From the NCBI RefSeq assembly GCF_000276665.1, contig NW_004955402.1, positions 961,148-1,025,147 on the forward strand: DNA of 64,000 nt, given 5' to 3'. Shown piece by piece: positions 1-13,500 of this stretch. A program made the translations under genes and the position numbers. Under the pieces are notes generated by a model. It was given only the letters and a program-made list of their open reading frames with translations, ran no database searches and had not been told where the DNA came from. This DNA comes from Chinchilla lanigera. Its lineage: Eukaryota; Chordata; Mammalia; Rodentia; Chinchillidae. Position 1 is the first letter of the stretch, and each line of letters begins with the position of its first letter.

Positions 1-920
1 ATGTTGGGCCCTTTGTTGAAGATAAGGTGACTGAGTGTGTTTGCAGTTGTATCTGTATCTTCTAATCTGTTCCATGGATCTTCAGGCCTGTTTTTGTGCC
101 AGTACCATGCTGATTTTATCACAGTAACTTTGTAATATAATTTTAAGTCAGGAATTGTAATGCCTCCTGCCTTTCCTTTGTTTCCCAAGATTGCTTTTGC
201 TATTCTAGGCCTCTTCTGGTTCCAGATGAACTTTAGGAGTGTTTTCTCTAGATCTGTGAGGTATATTAATGGCATTTCAATTGGGATTGCATTGAATCTG
301 TACAACAATTTTGGGAGTATGGCCATTTTCACAATGTTGGTTCTTCCTCTCTATGAGCAAGGAATATCTTTCCATTTTCTGATATCTTCTTTGATCTCTT
401 TTTTCAGAGTACTGTAATTTTCACTATATAGATCTTTTACTTCTTTTGTTAGATTGATTCCTAAATATTTCATCTTTTTAGATGTTATTGTGAAAGGTGT
501 GGTTTCCCTAATTTCTCTCTCAGTCTGTTTGTTACTTGTGTACAGAAATGCTATTGACATTTGAGTGTTCACTTTGTATCCAGCTAGCTACTGGATTTGG
601 TTATTAAATCCATGAGCCTTTTGGTGGAGTTTTTGGGGTCTTCTATGTAGAGTATCATGTCATCTGCTAATAATGACATTTTCACTTCTTCTCTTCCTAT
701 CCTTACGCCTTTTATTTCTCTCTCTTGTCTAATTGCTGTAGCCAGTATTTCCAGAACTATATTGAGTAGGAGTGGTGACAGTGAACATCCTTGTCTTGTT
801 CCTGATTTTCAAGTAAAAGCTTTCCGTTTTTGACCATTTAGTGTGATGTTAGCTGTTGATTTATCATAGATGGCTTTGATCAGCTTGAACCTCGTTAGTA
901 TTTTATATGAATGGAGAATA
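1..920 (-). repeat. LINE-1 fragment, ORF2 reverse-transcriptase region, antisense
   Basis: The minus strand encodes pieces typical of L1 ORF2 ([38 protein letters not shown]). The plus strand reads as the familiar antisense L1 text (tattctaggcctcttctggt). It is broken by stops and truncated by the window edge. It lies in the SPIRE1 intron upstream of 1310, opposite to the gene. Confidence 0.95.
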
Positions 921-1309
921 TTGCTTTCCCTGCTGGTGCTGAGGATGAGGCTCGGGGCCTCACACTGCGCTAACCCTTCCGCAGACGGGGCCTTCTGCAG
1001 ACGGGGCCTTCTGCATCAGTTTCCCGCACTAGGCTTCGGTTTGCAGTCCTCCTGCCACGTGGGAGGACCCCAGGGTGCCCCCCACTCCCAGCCGAGAGAA
1101 AAATATTTTGTATAAATTTAAGAGAATATAAAGAGGGCGTGCAGGTTGCGTTGTGTGCTACTGTGAGGAAGCCACAGAACTTGGTCGGAGGTGTTTTGGT
1201 GTGTGTGTGTGGGGGGCTGCTGAGCCCTCCTGATGGGTGTGGTGGGTCTCGGCGCCTGGGGTGGCCAGGCCGCCCTCAGCCGCTGGGCGTTGCCATCTCT
1301 GTGCTGCAG
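921..1309 (+). other. SPIRE1 intron segment before the first visible exon
   Basis: Intronic. It holds a tandem 16-bp duplication (gcagacggggccttct, about 981-1012). It ends in the pyrimidine tract and AG of the KIND exon acceptor. Confidence 0.6.
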
Positions 1310-1543
1310 GTGATCGAGTCCCTGGGCATCATCATCTACAAGGCCCTGGACTATGGCCTGAAGGAGAACGAGGAGCGCGAGCTGAGCCCGCCGCTGGAGC
1401 AGCTCATCGACCGCATGGCCAACACGACTGAGGCCGGCGGCAGCCATGACGAGGGCTACGGGGCGGCGGACGAGGGTGCTGAGGACGAGGACGAGGGCCG
1501 GTGGCAGCCAGGGGCCATCTGCTCCTACCGCGATGTCATGAAG
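1310..1543 (+). CDS. SPIRE1: SPIRE1 exon: C-terminal part of KIND domain
   Basis: 78 codons, phase 0 at both ends. The acceptor is ..gtgctgcag and the donor is gtacaa. It encodes [16 protein letters not shown].. through ..CSYRDVMK, the kinase-like non-catalytic (KIND) fold that contacts the formin tail in characterised Spire proteins. The segment through QLIDRMANT is nearly identical to human. The acidic loop that follows ([20 protein letters not shown]) is diverged and one residue longer than the human sequence I recall. The exon is GC-rich compared with its flanking introns. Confidence 0.95.
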
Positions 1544-4500
1544 GTACAAACAGAGCCTGTGATCACAGCGCCTGGGAGGCTGAGGCAGGAGGGTGGCAAG
1601 TTGGAGTCCAGCCTGGGCAGCATAGGGAGACCCTGTCTCAGAGTAAAAACTGTGTCTCAGAGTAAAGGGGTGGGATGTAGCCCAGTGCACAGGTCCCTGG
1701 ACTCAATCCCCAGTACTAAAATACAAAACAGAAACCCTGGAATAAAAGAAACATGGGATGGTGATTCAGCATGTGGTGTGGCCCTCAAGGCCTTTGCAGC
1801 TGACCCTGACCCAGCATACCACGTCTGTCCACCTCTGTCCAGCGCCAGGACTGAGGGTCACACGTGGCCTCCAAGTGTCACCTGGCAGCGATGGCGTCCC
1901 TGCCTCCCTGACCTCCTCCCCAGGGCTTGAGTGCAGCGGCTTGGTGGGGTTGGGAGTTCCTCTCGGGCAAATCTGGCCGTGGAAAAGCGTGTGGTCCCCC
2001 GGGTGAGCACTGAGGGATGGGAGAGCCTGCGAGTGCTGGGTCTTAGAGAATTGAGGTGTGGCCTTCAGTTCTCAACATACTAGTGCTAAACCCTTAACGC
2101 ACGCGGTAAAGTACCCCCATGCCCACAAACTAAACTTTGCTACTCTATTCACTTCACTTTTTCTAGGTGTTAAGTTTTAATTTTTAGAAACACACACTGG
2201 GAGGACATTGTGTTAGGTGGAATCAGCTGACCCAGAGAGACCAGCCCCGCCTGCTCCCTCCCTTGGCAGGAGGACCCTGAGCCGGGTGGAGGTGGCAGGG
2301 AGGAGGGTGACTGCAGAGGTGGTGGTGAGTGCGTGCGCAGGACACAACTGAGCCTGCGTCCATGTGCACGTTCCGGTGGGAGTGTGTGTAGCAGGAGCGG
2401 GGTGGGGTGCGTGTAAGTAGAGCCCAGGAGAGGCTACGCGGAGTCCACAGCCCCAGACGGCCCTGCTGTTCTCCTGAGAGCAGTGATTCCAGGCGGATGG
2501 CGAGGGGGACTGCGGTTTCCTCCTCGCTCACCCCAGGGCCGAGGTGGGGTGGAGTGGGTGGGAATCTCCAAAGTCTGGCTCAGCAGCGTTCGGTAAATGT
2601 GTTGACCACTGAAAACGGTGGACATTCAGCCATTTGAATGGGCACTTCTATCATTTTTAATTTGAGCTGTTATTTTTGTCCTAACTTACTGCCATCACCA
2701 TATGAAAAATGCATTAAGAAAGTGCCATGGTGCTTAAAAAGACAGGTCTTACAGAGGGGAGGAAACCTGTGAGCTTCAAGTCCACTCAGCAGTTGACCCC
2801 ATTTCTTGTACCCTCACTCTTGTTTCTTGGCTTCTGTGCTAATCAGAACTGGCCTGTAAATCCCCACATCTGTGACAGTGTGTTGTGAAGGGAGGGTAGC
2901 TGCTGAGACACCAACAAGTGCACTGAAATTCTAAAGGCTGGGACCCGCTGCTCATGGCAGAGGGACACGCACGCACCTGTGGTTTGGTTGCTGGGCTGAA
3001 GACTTCAGTTTGTAGACTGACTCCATTGCTAGAAGAGAAAATGGGAATTATCTGAAGATGTGGCCGGGAGAGAACGTGAAACTCGTGAGCCTCGTCCAAA
3101 TGACACACAGCGGGCTCGGGTGTGTTTGTTTTCAGGTTCTTGCGAGCAGACGCTCTGCATCCCGTCTCATCGCACGCTGCCCCTGTCTTTACGCTCTGCG
3201 CCGGGACACACGAGGCGGCTGCTGGGACTCACTCCAGGGCTCCAGGCCCCTGACGAGGGGTCGGGCTACATTACAGGCCCAGAGTCGTGTCAGAACTGGA
3301 ACGGGTGCTCTCCTCGGAGCTCATGCGAATCCGCAGGAGGGTGAGGGCTGCAGGGCACGCTCTCTCTCCTTGCCCACGAGGCCTGGTTCCACCCCAGTAC
3401 TGCGGAAGAAGAACCCAGCGTCCAGATCTCACCCTTTCCGCTTATTTCCTCAGAAGCAGTAGTCACCAAGCCAGGCCCTCTCCAAGAAATACCCAGAAAA
3501 GATTTCTGGTGCAGTTGTTTCCTTTATCCTTCGTTTACTCACGTCCTTTTCTCCATGAAGTGAAGTCCGCACAGATGTAAAGAACGAGGAGATGGTGACG
3601 TGGGCCCTGTCTCAGGCTGCTGACTGCCCCTCTCGCGGCCCTGTGGAGGCACTGGGCCCGGGGATGCGCCTCCTCTTTTTCACGGTTATCCATGCTCTCA
3701 GTTTTGTTTTGAGCCCACGTTTGCAGTACAGTGATGATGCTGTCCCTGGGGAGTTGGTGTCTGCACGGAGCACAGCTTGATTCCTTTTCCCTCCGGTTGC
3801 CCGCCCCTTCCCTCCCTCTTCACCCCCTTCCCAACTGAGAAAGGTCCGTCGTCCTGTTTCCTGTTGCCTTCACATTTCTGTCTGCTTGTATTTGGGGTTT
3901 CTCACATAAGAGGACCGTGTGATGTTTAAGCTTGGGTGTCTGTCTGACTGATTGCATTAACATTCTGGTCTCGAGGTGCACCCGTTTTCCTTCAGATGAC
4001 TCAAGTTTGTCTTTCTTTACACAAAAGTAACTGAGCCCCAGTGTGTGCTGTGCGCACTGGCAGCTGCTCATGCTCCGCTGTGAGATCTTCACTTCTCAGT
4101 CTCCTTGAGCCCCTGAGCTCTTCGGAACTGTGCAGAAGTTGCCCTTCCCCTGTGACAGCCAAGCCGTGTCAGGGAGTCTCGGAGAAGAAATTTTAAACCG
4201 CGTGAGATGCCTACTGTAAGAAAACGCGCAGAGCCTCAGTGTGAGGACATAAACTACGGGACAGTTTTACGCTTTGATTGGTAGAAATGCTGAGAATAAA
4301 GAGAAATGTGTGTTTTCAGTAATTGCACTAAGGTCAGGTTTGGGAGAGTGTGAGCACCTGCTCGAGCAGGGCCCTGTATCCGACACATCATGTGCCGGCC
4401 CCCACGCCCACTCTCCCTCCTCCCCTGAACAATGCCAGCCGTGGAGTGAGGGAGGGTGGGCGACCCCTGCCTGAGGGGCGAAGCGCTTCACACCCAGCCG

Positions 4501-7500
4501 TGGTGTGTGGCACGGGAGCAGCAGGAAACCTTGGTCCTTGTGTGGCGTCTCTGCCGACAGAGGCCGTGGTGCCAGTGGTCCGCACGCCTCGCCTGCTGTG
4601 AAATGGCCTCTTCCCGCAGGCTGGGGGTTTATGGGCCTCGCGAGCCAAGGACAGTGAACTGGAGGTCACCCCGCGGCTTGCAGCGCCCCCCGCCCCCGCC
4701 TGCCGCCTCCTCCCCATCCCCGCCCTGCACCCCTCCCTGCCAGAGGTCCCCGAGGGTCCGCAGGCACCAGGCTGGAGTCGCAGTCTTCCGCCTCGTGGTG
4801 CCGGTGGCCGTGGCCAGGTGCCCCCTTCCATCACCTGTTTCCTTACTACGAGATGCAGGGGATGCACAGCCATGTGGCCTTCTGCTGTTCATGCGATGTC
4901 ACACGAGGTGCGCGGCAGGGTGAGTCGCCCAGCTGTCATCCTCAGGAGAGGCTGGGCTCCTCCGTCCCCACCTGGACTTGTGCGCTCCTCCAGTCCCTTC
5001 CACATGGAAACGCCTGTCCGCTCACCCGTGCTGTCACCCGTAAGAGACATGGGTGTCTCTCAGTGGACGTTTCCCGCACAACTGTGTAGACTCCTGATGA
5101 CCTGGTGCGCTGACGCTGGGGTGACACGAATTACCTTGCTGTCTGAAATGAAAATACAGATGCACTGGCTGTGTCAGGTGGGCTTTGGGGTCAGCATAGT
5201 GAGCTACATGAGGTGCTCCAGCTGGGCTCAAACTTAGGAACCTCCTGCCTCAGCCTCCCAGGGTGCCAGGATACAGACATGCACCACCACACCTGGCTCT
5301 GTCTGTTTTTAAGACACCAAAAATTCCAAATAATCACGATTTCCTTTGCTTCATTCTCCTCTCCCGTAGATGTGTGCTGCTCATCTTCCGGCCGAGTCGG
5401 AGGCAGCAAACCATTACCAGGCCGTGTGCCGTGCTCTCTTTGCGGAGACCATGGAGCTCCACACGTTCCTGACCAAGATCAAGAGTGCGAAAGAGGTGGG
5501 TGTGCTGTGTCGTATCATTGGCATCCGGCATCGCCAGCGTTCTGACCGGTGCTGGGATCACTCAAGGAAGAAGCCGCCTAGGAAAAGCGAACCTGAGGTG
5601 TCAACCATCTGGATCCACTTTATAAAGCCAAAATTTTCATAAGGTTTTGCTCCAAGTGGGACACAAACACCCAGAATTGGTGGGGTCCACTTGTCGTGGC
5701 CCCTGCTTCCTGCCCTCCCTGCGCCTCTTCTGTAGGTGTCCATAGGGAGGGCTTAGGGCACAGGCGGGAGGGGCCCCATTTCTGATTGCTCGGGGAAGCC
5801 GGGATCTGACTAGGCGTGGTCATGTGAGGGAGCCTGGGAGTAACGTTAAGATCGTTCCAAATCCCTTTTAGCTATTATTTAGTATTGGCAGTGACCATGA
5901 GTGTGAAAGACTGGGTGAAGCCTGAAGAGACGCACTGCGGCTGAGTTAGAAGGGGTGTCGAGGTGTTGTTCATTCCGAGGCTCCTGCAGAGGTCTGGGAG
6001 GGGCCGAGAGGCAGGGCGGGCAGGCGCTGGGCATCATTGCTTTTACGACAGAAGGGCACTGTATACAAAGCACTGGCCAAAGCCTGCCGTAACCCAGCTG
6101 AGTAGAGATACAGTCACGCGTGTAAGAGGGAAAGAAGGACTCGCCAGGTTGCCAGGGGAGACTCATCGGCCCAGGGCACGGGAGTGAGACTGCCGCGCTG
6201 CAGCCTCGTGGCGGAAAGCCTCTGTGAGGGGGAACCTCCTAGTCGGTCGGTGGCGCCCCTGAGGGAGGAAGGAGCACCGTGCTCACTGTGTGTTGTGAGG
6301 CGTCCCGAGCTCTCTTTATCACAGTTTTGTAAGGCATGTGGGGGACTTCTTTCCTTTTTTAGGGGGTGATTTTTTGAGACAAGATCTCTCTGTCGTTCAG
6401 GCTGACTTCAAACTCATCTGGCAGTCCTCCTGGCTCGACCTTCTGAGGGCTGGGGTGACAGGCATGCACCACCACGCCCGGCATAGGCTGCATTTGAGCT
6501 TGGTCATTTCCAAGGCCTTCTGTGCTTGGCGGGCTGAGAGTCCTCCCCTGGCACGTGCTGTCTCCATGGTGGCGCTGAGCTGGGCATGAGTCCGCGCGTG
6601 GGGCTGAGCTGTGCTGTAGCGAAGCGGCTCAGGCTCCCTGGCAGCTTGGCAGATTGGGTCCCGGTTCTGATTTTCTGACGGGGTGATGTCTGCTGTCCTC
6701 GTGTGGGCTGTGGCTTCTTGTGGGTGCCATTTATTTTTTATTTATTTTTCTTTGCGGTGCCAGGGATTGAACCCAGGGAGTGCTGAGCTACATCCCCAGT
6801 CCATCTTTATTTTATTTTGAGAGAGGGTCCTGCTAGGTTGGGGCTGGCCCTGAACCAGGGTTCCTCCTGCATCAGCCTGCTGCGTAGCTGGAGTTAACAG
6901 CGTGCACACTGCACTCCCTGCGGCTGACGGCTTAACTTCCTCTTCCGGGTTCTGTCCTCTGCTCCTCCCGGCACCACTGCCTCCCTTCTGGAAGCTGTCA
7001 GCCGGGCGTCCTGTTGGTGCCTGTAGTGTGGTGATAGCCTCCAGGCTGCAGACTCATCCCCTGACCGTGGGGCCAGGGGTGGCTGAAGGAGGCAACTGAC
7101 TGCCCTAGCTCAGCTCCCCCGGCCTCCCGCCCTCATCCCTGGCGCTGCCCTGACTTGAATCCCCTCGTAGAGCCCGAGGCCTGGGCCTCCTGGCCTGGGC
7201 CTCTGAGAGGCCTCCTGCCAGTCCCGTGGGAGGCTGAGCAATGGGCCGGCACTGTGGCTGTAACTCAACCCGTCCTGCCTTTCTCCCGTCCATCAGGGCC
7301 GCCCTTTGCCTCCTCTGTGTGTTTTAGGAAAGCCAGCACAAACTTGAACGAACTCAGCACCCGCGTGCTCGGAGGAGCCAGAACTCTGCTTTCCAACTTG
7401 TAGAGATAGCCAGCAGGGGCTGGGGATTTAGCTCAGCAGCAAAGCACCTGCCTGGCAAGCGCAGGTCGTGAGTTCAATTCCCGGTACCAGAAGAGAACCA

Positions 7501-10500
7501 GAAATAAAACAAAACAAAAAAACAACAAAAAATAAATAGAGATAGCCAGCAACACAGAGGGTGCTTGAGCCAGGAGGCCGCTGTGCAGCCCAGGCCAGGG
7601 AGGACCTGGCGGGACGCAGGCTGGGTTCCAGGCGCTGGGTCTTGGCGTGCTGTGGGTGAGGAGGCGCCACTTGCAGGGCTGGGCCTGTGGCAGAGCGAGT
7701 TTGCTCACATGCAGGGACCTAACGTGGCCACTGATGGCAGTGCTTGTGTTGATAGCCACAGTGGCGGGCTGGAGACAACCCCACCACGCTCAGCAGTAGA
7801 GCTTGCTGGGTGTGCATGGGTCCTGGGTTTTATTCCTGCCACAAGAAAGAGGAAGGAAGGGAGGAAGGAGAAACAGAGAAAGGGAGGGAGGGAAGGAGGA
7901 AGGAAAATGGGAAAGGAAAAGAAAGAGGCAGGCCAGGCAACTTAAAGGCATAGTGAGACTCTATCTCAAAAAATAAAGACGAAGCCGAACGTGGTGGTGC
8001 ACGCCTGTAATCCCAGCACTCAGGAGGCTGAGGCAGGAGGATCGTTGGGCATTTGAGACCAGCCTGGACTACAAAGTGAGCTCAAGGCCAGCCTGAACTG
8101 CATAGTGAAACCCTGTTTCAAAAAGAGACCAAAAGATAAAAATAAAATAAAATAAAAGCGAGCTGGGGCTTCAGTGCAGTGTGATGGTGCTGGACCTAGG
8201 CCTGCACCACCCCAGCCACGTGTACTCCACGTGTCGGGTGGCTGCCATTCCGGCCCCCACACCTCGATCCATTGAGGCCTCAGCAGCCCACGTGTGGCCC
8301 GCTGTTCTCGGGGCACATGTCGACAGGCTCACAGGGCCTGGCCGGGTCGTGGTGGCAGTCAGGACCTCTGTGAGTACGGTGGGCCCATCCGGGCATCTGA
8401 CCCAGGCCAGGGACCCTGAGGCCCAGGAGTGACCTCGCTGAAGTTGCGTGAAGGCAGCAGTGGTGGGCCTCGTCCCCAGCACCCGAGCGGGGAGCCGGGC
8501 ATGTGCTGTGCGTGGGGCTGGGTACTCGGCTTTCCGACTGCTCGCTCCGAGGAGCACAGCTTCCGTCGGGGTCGGCCGCCCTGCTGTTGTCAACACTGCT
8601 CACCTTGTGGAAGCAGGGAGCAGAGGAGGGGCCGGGACAAGGTGGGACCAGGCTGCCCATGACCTCTCCTTCACTGCGCCCACCCCTGAGTTTCCATCAC
8701 CTCCCAACGGCGTCAGGGTCGTGCACTGATGCAGGCGGAGCCTGTGACAGTCACCCTCTGCAAGGCCGTGTCCGAGCTCAGGAGACTGGGACAGCGCAGG
8801 TCCACACAGGCCAGTGGGATCGGGCACCCTGGGCCTGGAGGGCGGGTGACAGAGGCGAGGCGAGCAGGCGAGAGCAAGGTCCTCCCTGTGCGGGCGGCTG
8901 GCGGGGAGAGAAGCCAGTGAGCTCAGGGGCTGTGCCTGCACGCTGTCTGGTTCCTTGTCTGTGAGTCCCAACAGTGAGATGGAGAGCAGAGCCGGAGCCC
9001 GCCTCGTCCCCTCAGAACTGTCACCGCACTGTGGGAAAGGGCGGGGCAGCGCTCCCTCGGCTCCCTCCCCTGCCCTCCCTCAGGCCCCTTCCGAGGCTCT
9101 GGCTCTGCGTCCACGCTGCTGGCCCCTCAGAGCAGACAGAGCACCAGAGCGCAAGCACTTGGGCAAGAGCGAGGCCCCCACCAGCGCCCGCCCCAGGGCT
9201 GGGGCTCCAGACCGAACAGTGGGCCAGAGAGCTCTGGGGACACAGTCTGGCTCTGCCCCGGGTCTAGCCACAGGGGTTCTTCCAAACCACAGCACTCCCT
9301 CAGCTGAGGGAAGCTCGGTCTTCGCCTGTCTTACGCCTGCAAGTTTAGGACTGTGTAATGGAAACAGAGTGAAACAAGAGGGTGCGCTTCACTTTTATTC
9401 TAAGTTCCTCTTGCTGTTTGTTTTTTTTTTTCTCCCGGTACCGGGAATCGAACTCACTATGTTGTGCTTGCCAAGCAGGCGCTGTGCCACTGAGCTAGAT
9501 CCCCAGCCCTCTAAGTTCCTCTTGAAAGTGCCTGCATTTCTACTTGACAAGTGTGCCTATTGTTACATTTTACTTCAAAGTTGCGATTATTCAGCATTTC
9601 TAAAACTCTTAATTTCACCTGAGTTACTCTGCTTTCTTTTTTTTTTTTTTTGTCTTTTTGAGACAAAGTCTCGCTATGCAGTTCAGGCTGGCCTTAAGCT
9701 CACTTTGTAGCCCAGGCTGGTCTCAAACTCACAACTACCTTAGCCTCCCGAGTACTGGGATTATAGGCGTGCACCACCATACCTGGCTTACTCTGCTTCT
9801 TTTTCAGCTGATTGTTCAGTCAGCCATTTGAATGAACAACTGTACAAAGCTGATGGAATTTTGATCATTTCAGCAAAATTTACTAAGAATTTTTTTTTTG
9901 GTACCAGGAATCGAACTCAGGACCTTGTGCTTGCCAGGCAGGCTCCTGTGCCACTGAGCTACATCCCCGGCCCCTTGTTTTTTAAAAGAGTACTCATGCG
10001 CAGGATTCAATTTGAAATACTGGTTGGGTTCATTTATTATTTCCTCCCTGTCCCAACCCTCATCAACACTTAAAATGTACTTTCCGGCTGTAATTCTCTT
10101 AAACAGGTGAGATGGCAACAGTGTTGAATTAAATATTGATTTAAAAAAATCTCTAGCAAAGATTTTTAACACTTTTTCTATATTAACTTCTTGTCCTTAC
10201 ATATTTCGGTTCCCATTTCTGCCCAGTTTTCATCACAGTGAGCAGTTTTTATCTTGACTTAAGATTTTTTAGTATTATCCTTTGTTATTTAATGTATAGT
10301 TCTGCACAGTTCTGGTTGGATTTTAAGAAAGTATAATCATAAGGATATATATTCTTAAACAACTTACCTATTTTGATTTTAAAAATTAAAAAAGTATAAA
10401 TTAGATTGTAATGATTTTGTTATGAAAAACTTAATGTTGAATGATTTATTCATCTTTGCCTTCTGTCATACTGAGAAATAAATTGGATTTTTTGGTCTTT

Positions 10501-13500
10501 CATTTCCCAGAATTTTTTTAAGTTGTCCTATGGAAGGGAACGTAGTTCTCTCTGCTAATGCTGGTAGCTAAAGCTGTTTAAAAGTAGATTAATTATCAAA
10601 CTGAGTGTGGTGATGCATGCCTGTAATCCCAGCACTTAAGAGGCTGAGGCAGGAGAATTGCTGCAAGTTTGAGGTAAGCCTGGGCTACAGAGTGAGTTCA
10701 AGGCCAGCCTGAACTGCATAGTGAAACCCTGGTTCAAAAAGGCCAAAAAAGGGGCTGGGGATTTAGCTCAGTGGCAAAGCGCCTGCCTGGCAAGCGCAAG
10801 GTTGTGAGTTCGGTTCCCGGTACCGGAGAAAAACCAAAAAAAAAAACACAAAAAGGCCAAAAAAGAAATTTGCAAAATAAAAAAAAAAGTAGATTAATCT
10901 AGTATCTTGACATCCAGCTGTTTAGACAACTCTCACTCACACAAGGTCTGTCCTAAAACTCGTCAGTCAGTCTTACCCAAATGTAGTGAAACGCGAGGAT
11001 GCCAGGGCAACTTCCAAATGCAAATTAGAGTTAGTTGGCCTTCAGTTGCTAATGTTTTACCAGATACTGAAGCTATGGAGTAAGCAGATGGCATAGAAAT
11101 TAGCATGGCTTGTTAGAATTTTTCAGAGATCATGAATATATTTTAGGCTATAATCAAAGTAACTGCTGGAAAGCTTTACTAAGTGACTTACGTCCTTCCA
11201 GTCAGCCTTGTGCCGGAAAGCGTAGCTGTAGAGTGAAATCTCTGTGCTCCCTCTGTCTTGAACGAGACCCTTACCAGAGGATCTCAGTGTGAGGAAGGCT
11301 GTGTCTGCCTGTATGTGTCTTCCTCAGGGGAAGTGTGTTTAACCAGCTCTGACTCTAGCACCACCAGAGACACAGCTGTGGCGTGAAGTGGCCTGGAAAT
11401 TCTAGACCCGAAGTGGGTTTGTACCCCCAAGCGGCGACCGAAAGAACCGGCCACCAGAAGTTGGTGTGGCTGCTATTTGTGGGATAAATGAGGTTGTCCC
11501 TCAGGTGGAACTTCCCGGTCTTGCACCTGCCTTTCTCTGTTTGGTCTCTATTTTTGCTGTGGCTGCGGTATGCAGGCAGAACACTCGCTCAGAATCACAC
11601 AGCCTCTGTGCCCAGGCGTCGCTGCCCTGCCCACTGCCGACCCTGCTAAAGGTTTCCCAAGAGCATTTGACGGGAAAGATGTGGAAAGGTTCTTCCCAGA
11701 CTGTGCCTGGGGTGGAGGCGGGTAAACCACGGCCTTAAAATGCAAGGGGGATTGAAGGAGAAACGGCCCACTCGTGTGTGAGCCGACAGGAATGTAACCA
11801 TCCTCTGAGCACTGGACGTGGGGTGAAGAGAGGAGATTTGGTTTGTTTCTCAAGAAGGCGAGAGCCGGCGGCACTGCCCGTGTCAAGCAGCCCCCAGCGC
11901 TGGCAGAGGAGCCCTGTCGGACGTGGAGCTGGTTGCCGCCTGGCCTCAGTCAGGGCCTGCCCGCCCCGCTGCAGCCCGCTGGCGTCTGTTACTACATTTG
12001 TGCAAGCAGAACTTCAGTCAGACACTGAAATAGAATTCACAGAAGTTTGTCTCCCAAACCAGAAAAATGTGTAATTACTTCCAAATAACTCATTTGCTTT
12101 TTCTGTTAACAAAAACCCTGAGCTTTCTAGTCACATATTTAATTGAGCTTGTTTAATTTTGGTATTTATTGGTTCTCAACTATTCTACATTGATCTGTTG
12201 CTGAATTAGGATTTGATTTCATCCCTGGAGAGGGATATTGTTTGGTAAAAATAGACTTGGTAAGGTTAAAATATCTGCAGTGGAGTAAACGTGGTCACAG
12301 TCAAACCCTTAGAGGTGTTCACTGGTGTGCAGTGTCTGCACTCCAGTAAATCTTAGCGTGACCTGGCTCGTGCTGAGTTCATGTAAGAGTAACAGAGCTG
12401 TAAAGGCAGTGACTGCTCTGCACCGTAGAGATGAGAACATCGGTCGAGGACTAGAGCAACCCAGAAACACTCCGCTGATACACCTGTACTGCTGCTCAGA
12501 AGAATAAACAGGACATCTTGGGCCACTCCTCTAAACTGTCTCAGTACCGTGAGGAACAGATAGTTCAAGAAAAAGTAGAGATGTGTAGAGGCCGGGGCTC
12601 AGCCGGGTGGTTTAAGAAAAGCAGAATTACACTGGGATGGAAGAGAGGCCACGTTGTGCTGACTTGGAAGCAAGAGTCTGGAGTGAGTCTATTCGTTGCT
12701 TGTCATGCTGTCCCACCAAAGGACCATATCACGTACTCAGGGAAGCGTGAACACATTTCGGAGCTTATGCTGAGAAATTAAACCATAGCTTTGAGTTGTA
12801 ATGACAGAGTCTCCCTCAGAGCAGCAGGGGGTGGCGAGGGGTTTTGGCTCCTGTGACTGGGGGTCCATGGGCCCAGCTGTGCTGGGGCCTCTGCCCCGCG
12901 GGAACCCCCAGTCTGTAGCTCTGCTGAGGTCTCTTGGGTGGTTAGGGCTGAGGCCTCGGAGTGAGGTATGCCCTTGTGTCTTGGGGACCAGTGGGGGCTG
13001 GGCTGGCCGTGTCCTCACTCCGGGGAGCTGGGGCAGGTACTTGAGCCTGTGGGGTGTGTTGCTGTGAGAACACATGACTGTATCACAGATAGGAGGGGAG
13101 AACAGCTGACCCCAAAGCCTGTTGGCTCCCGGAGGCCGTTGGAATTGTTCATAGCATTACAGAGATGGGTGTGGTCTCCGCTTTCAGCCTTTTTGTTTTC
13201 TGGGTGGTTGGGAACCTTAGAGCTCGCTGTGGGGTGATAGGACACAGGGCGGGCAGCGCATGGCTGCGGGCATGTGGGGAGCTGGCCCTGGGCCCTGCAC
13301 ACGGCCACTGCACAGCTTGTGATGCTGCTGAGCTTGTTGACTTGTCCGGTTCTGAGTTACTTCATGTCTTCTCCAGGGTATTTGGGATGCATTTCTTGTC
13401 CCTTTCACTTGTATTTATTAGTAATCGTACCGTCTGCCAGCTGACCGTGGCATGGAGCTGCTGGTGTGGATGTGAGGGGCTGGTGTTCTAACCGGAGTGT

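Noticed and set aside
5370..5372. ATG at the start of the second exon as an alternative translation start
   Set aside because: It is an internal codon (Leu to Met change relative to human) directly after a splice acceptor. The KIND domain continues upstream in frame.
7416..7500. tRNA gene-like sequence with A and B boxes (also at 10751, 31687, 35007 and others)
   Set aside because: These are ID SINEs with A-rich tails and target-site duplications. The tRNA-like part does not fold as a full tRNA and recurs many times in the window.
8955..9710. 251-codon + strand frame
   Set aside because: It passes through an ID and a B1 element and has no recognisable domain.
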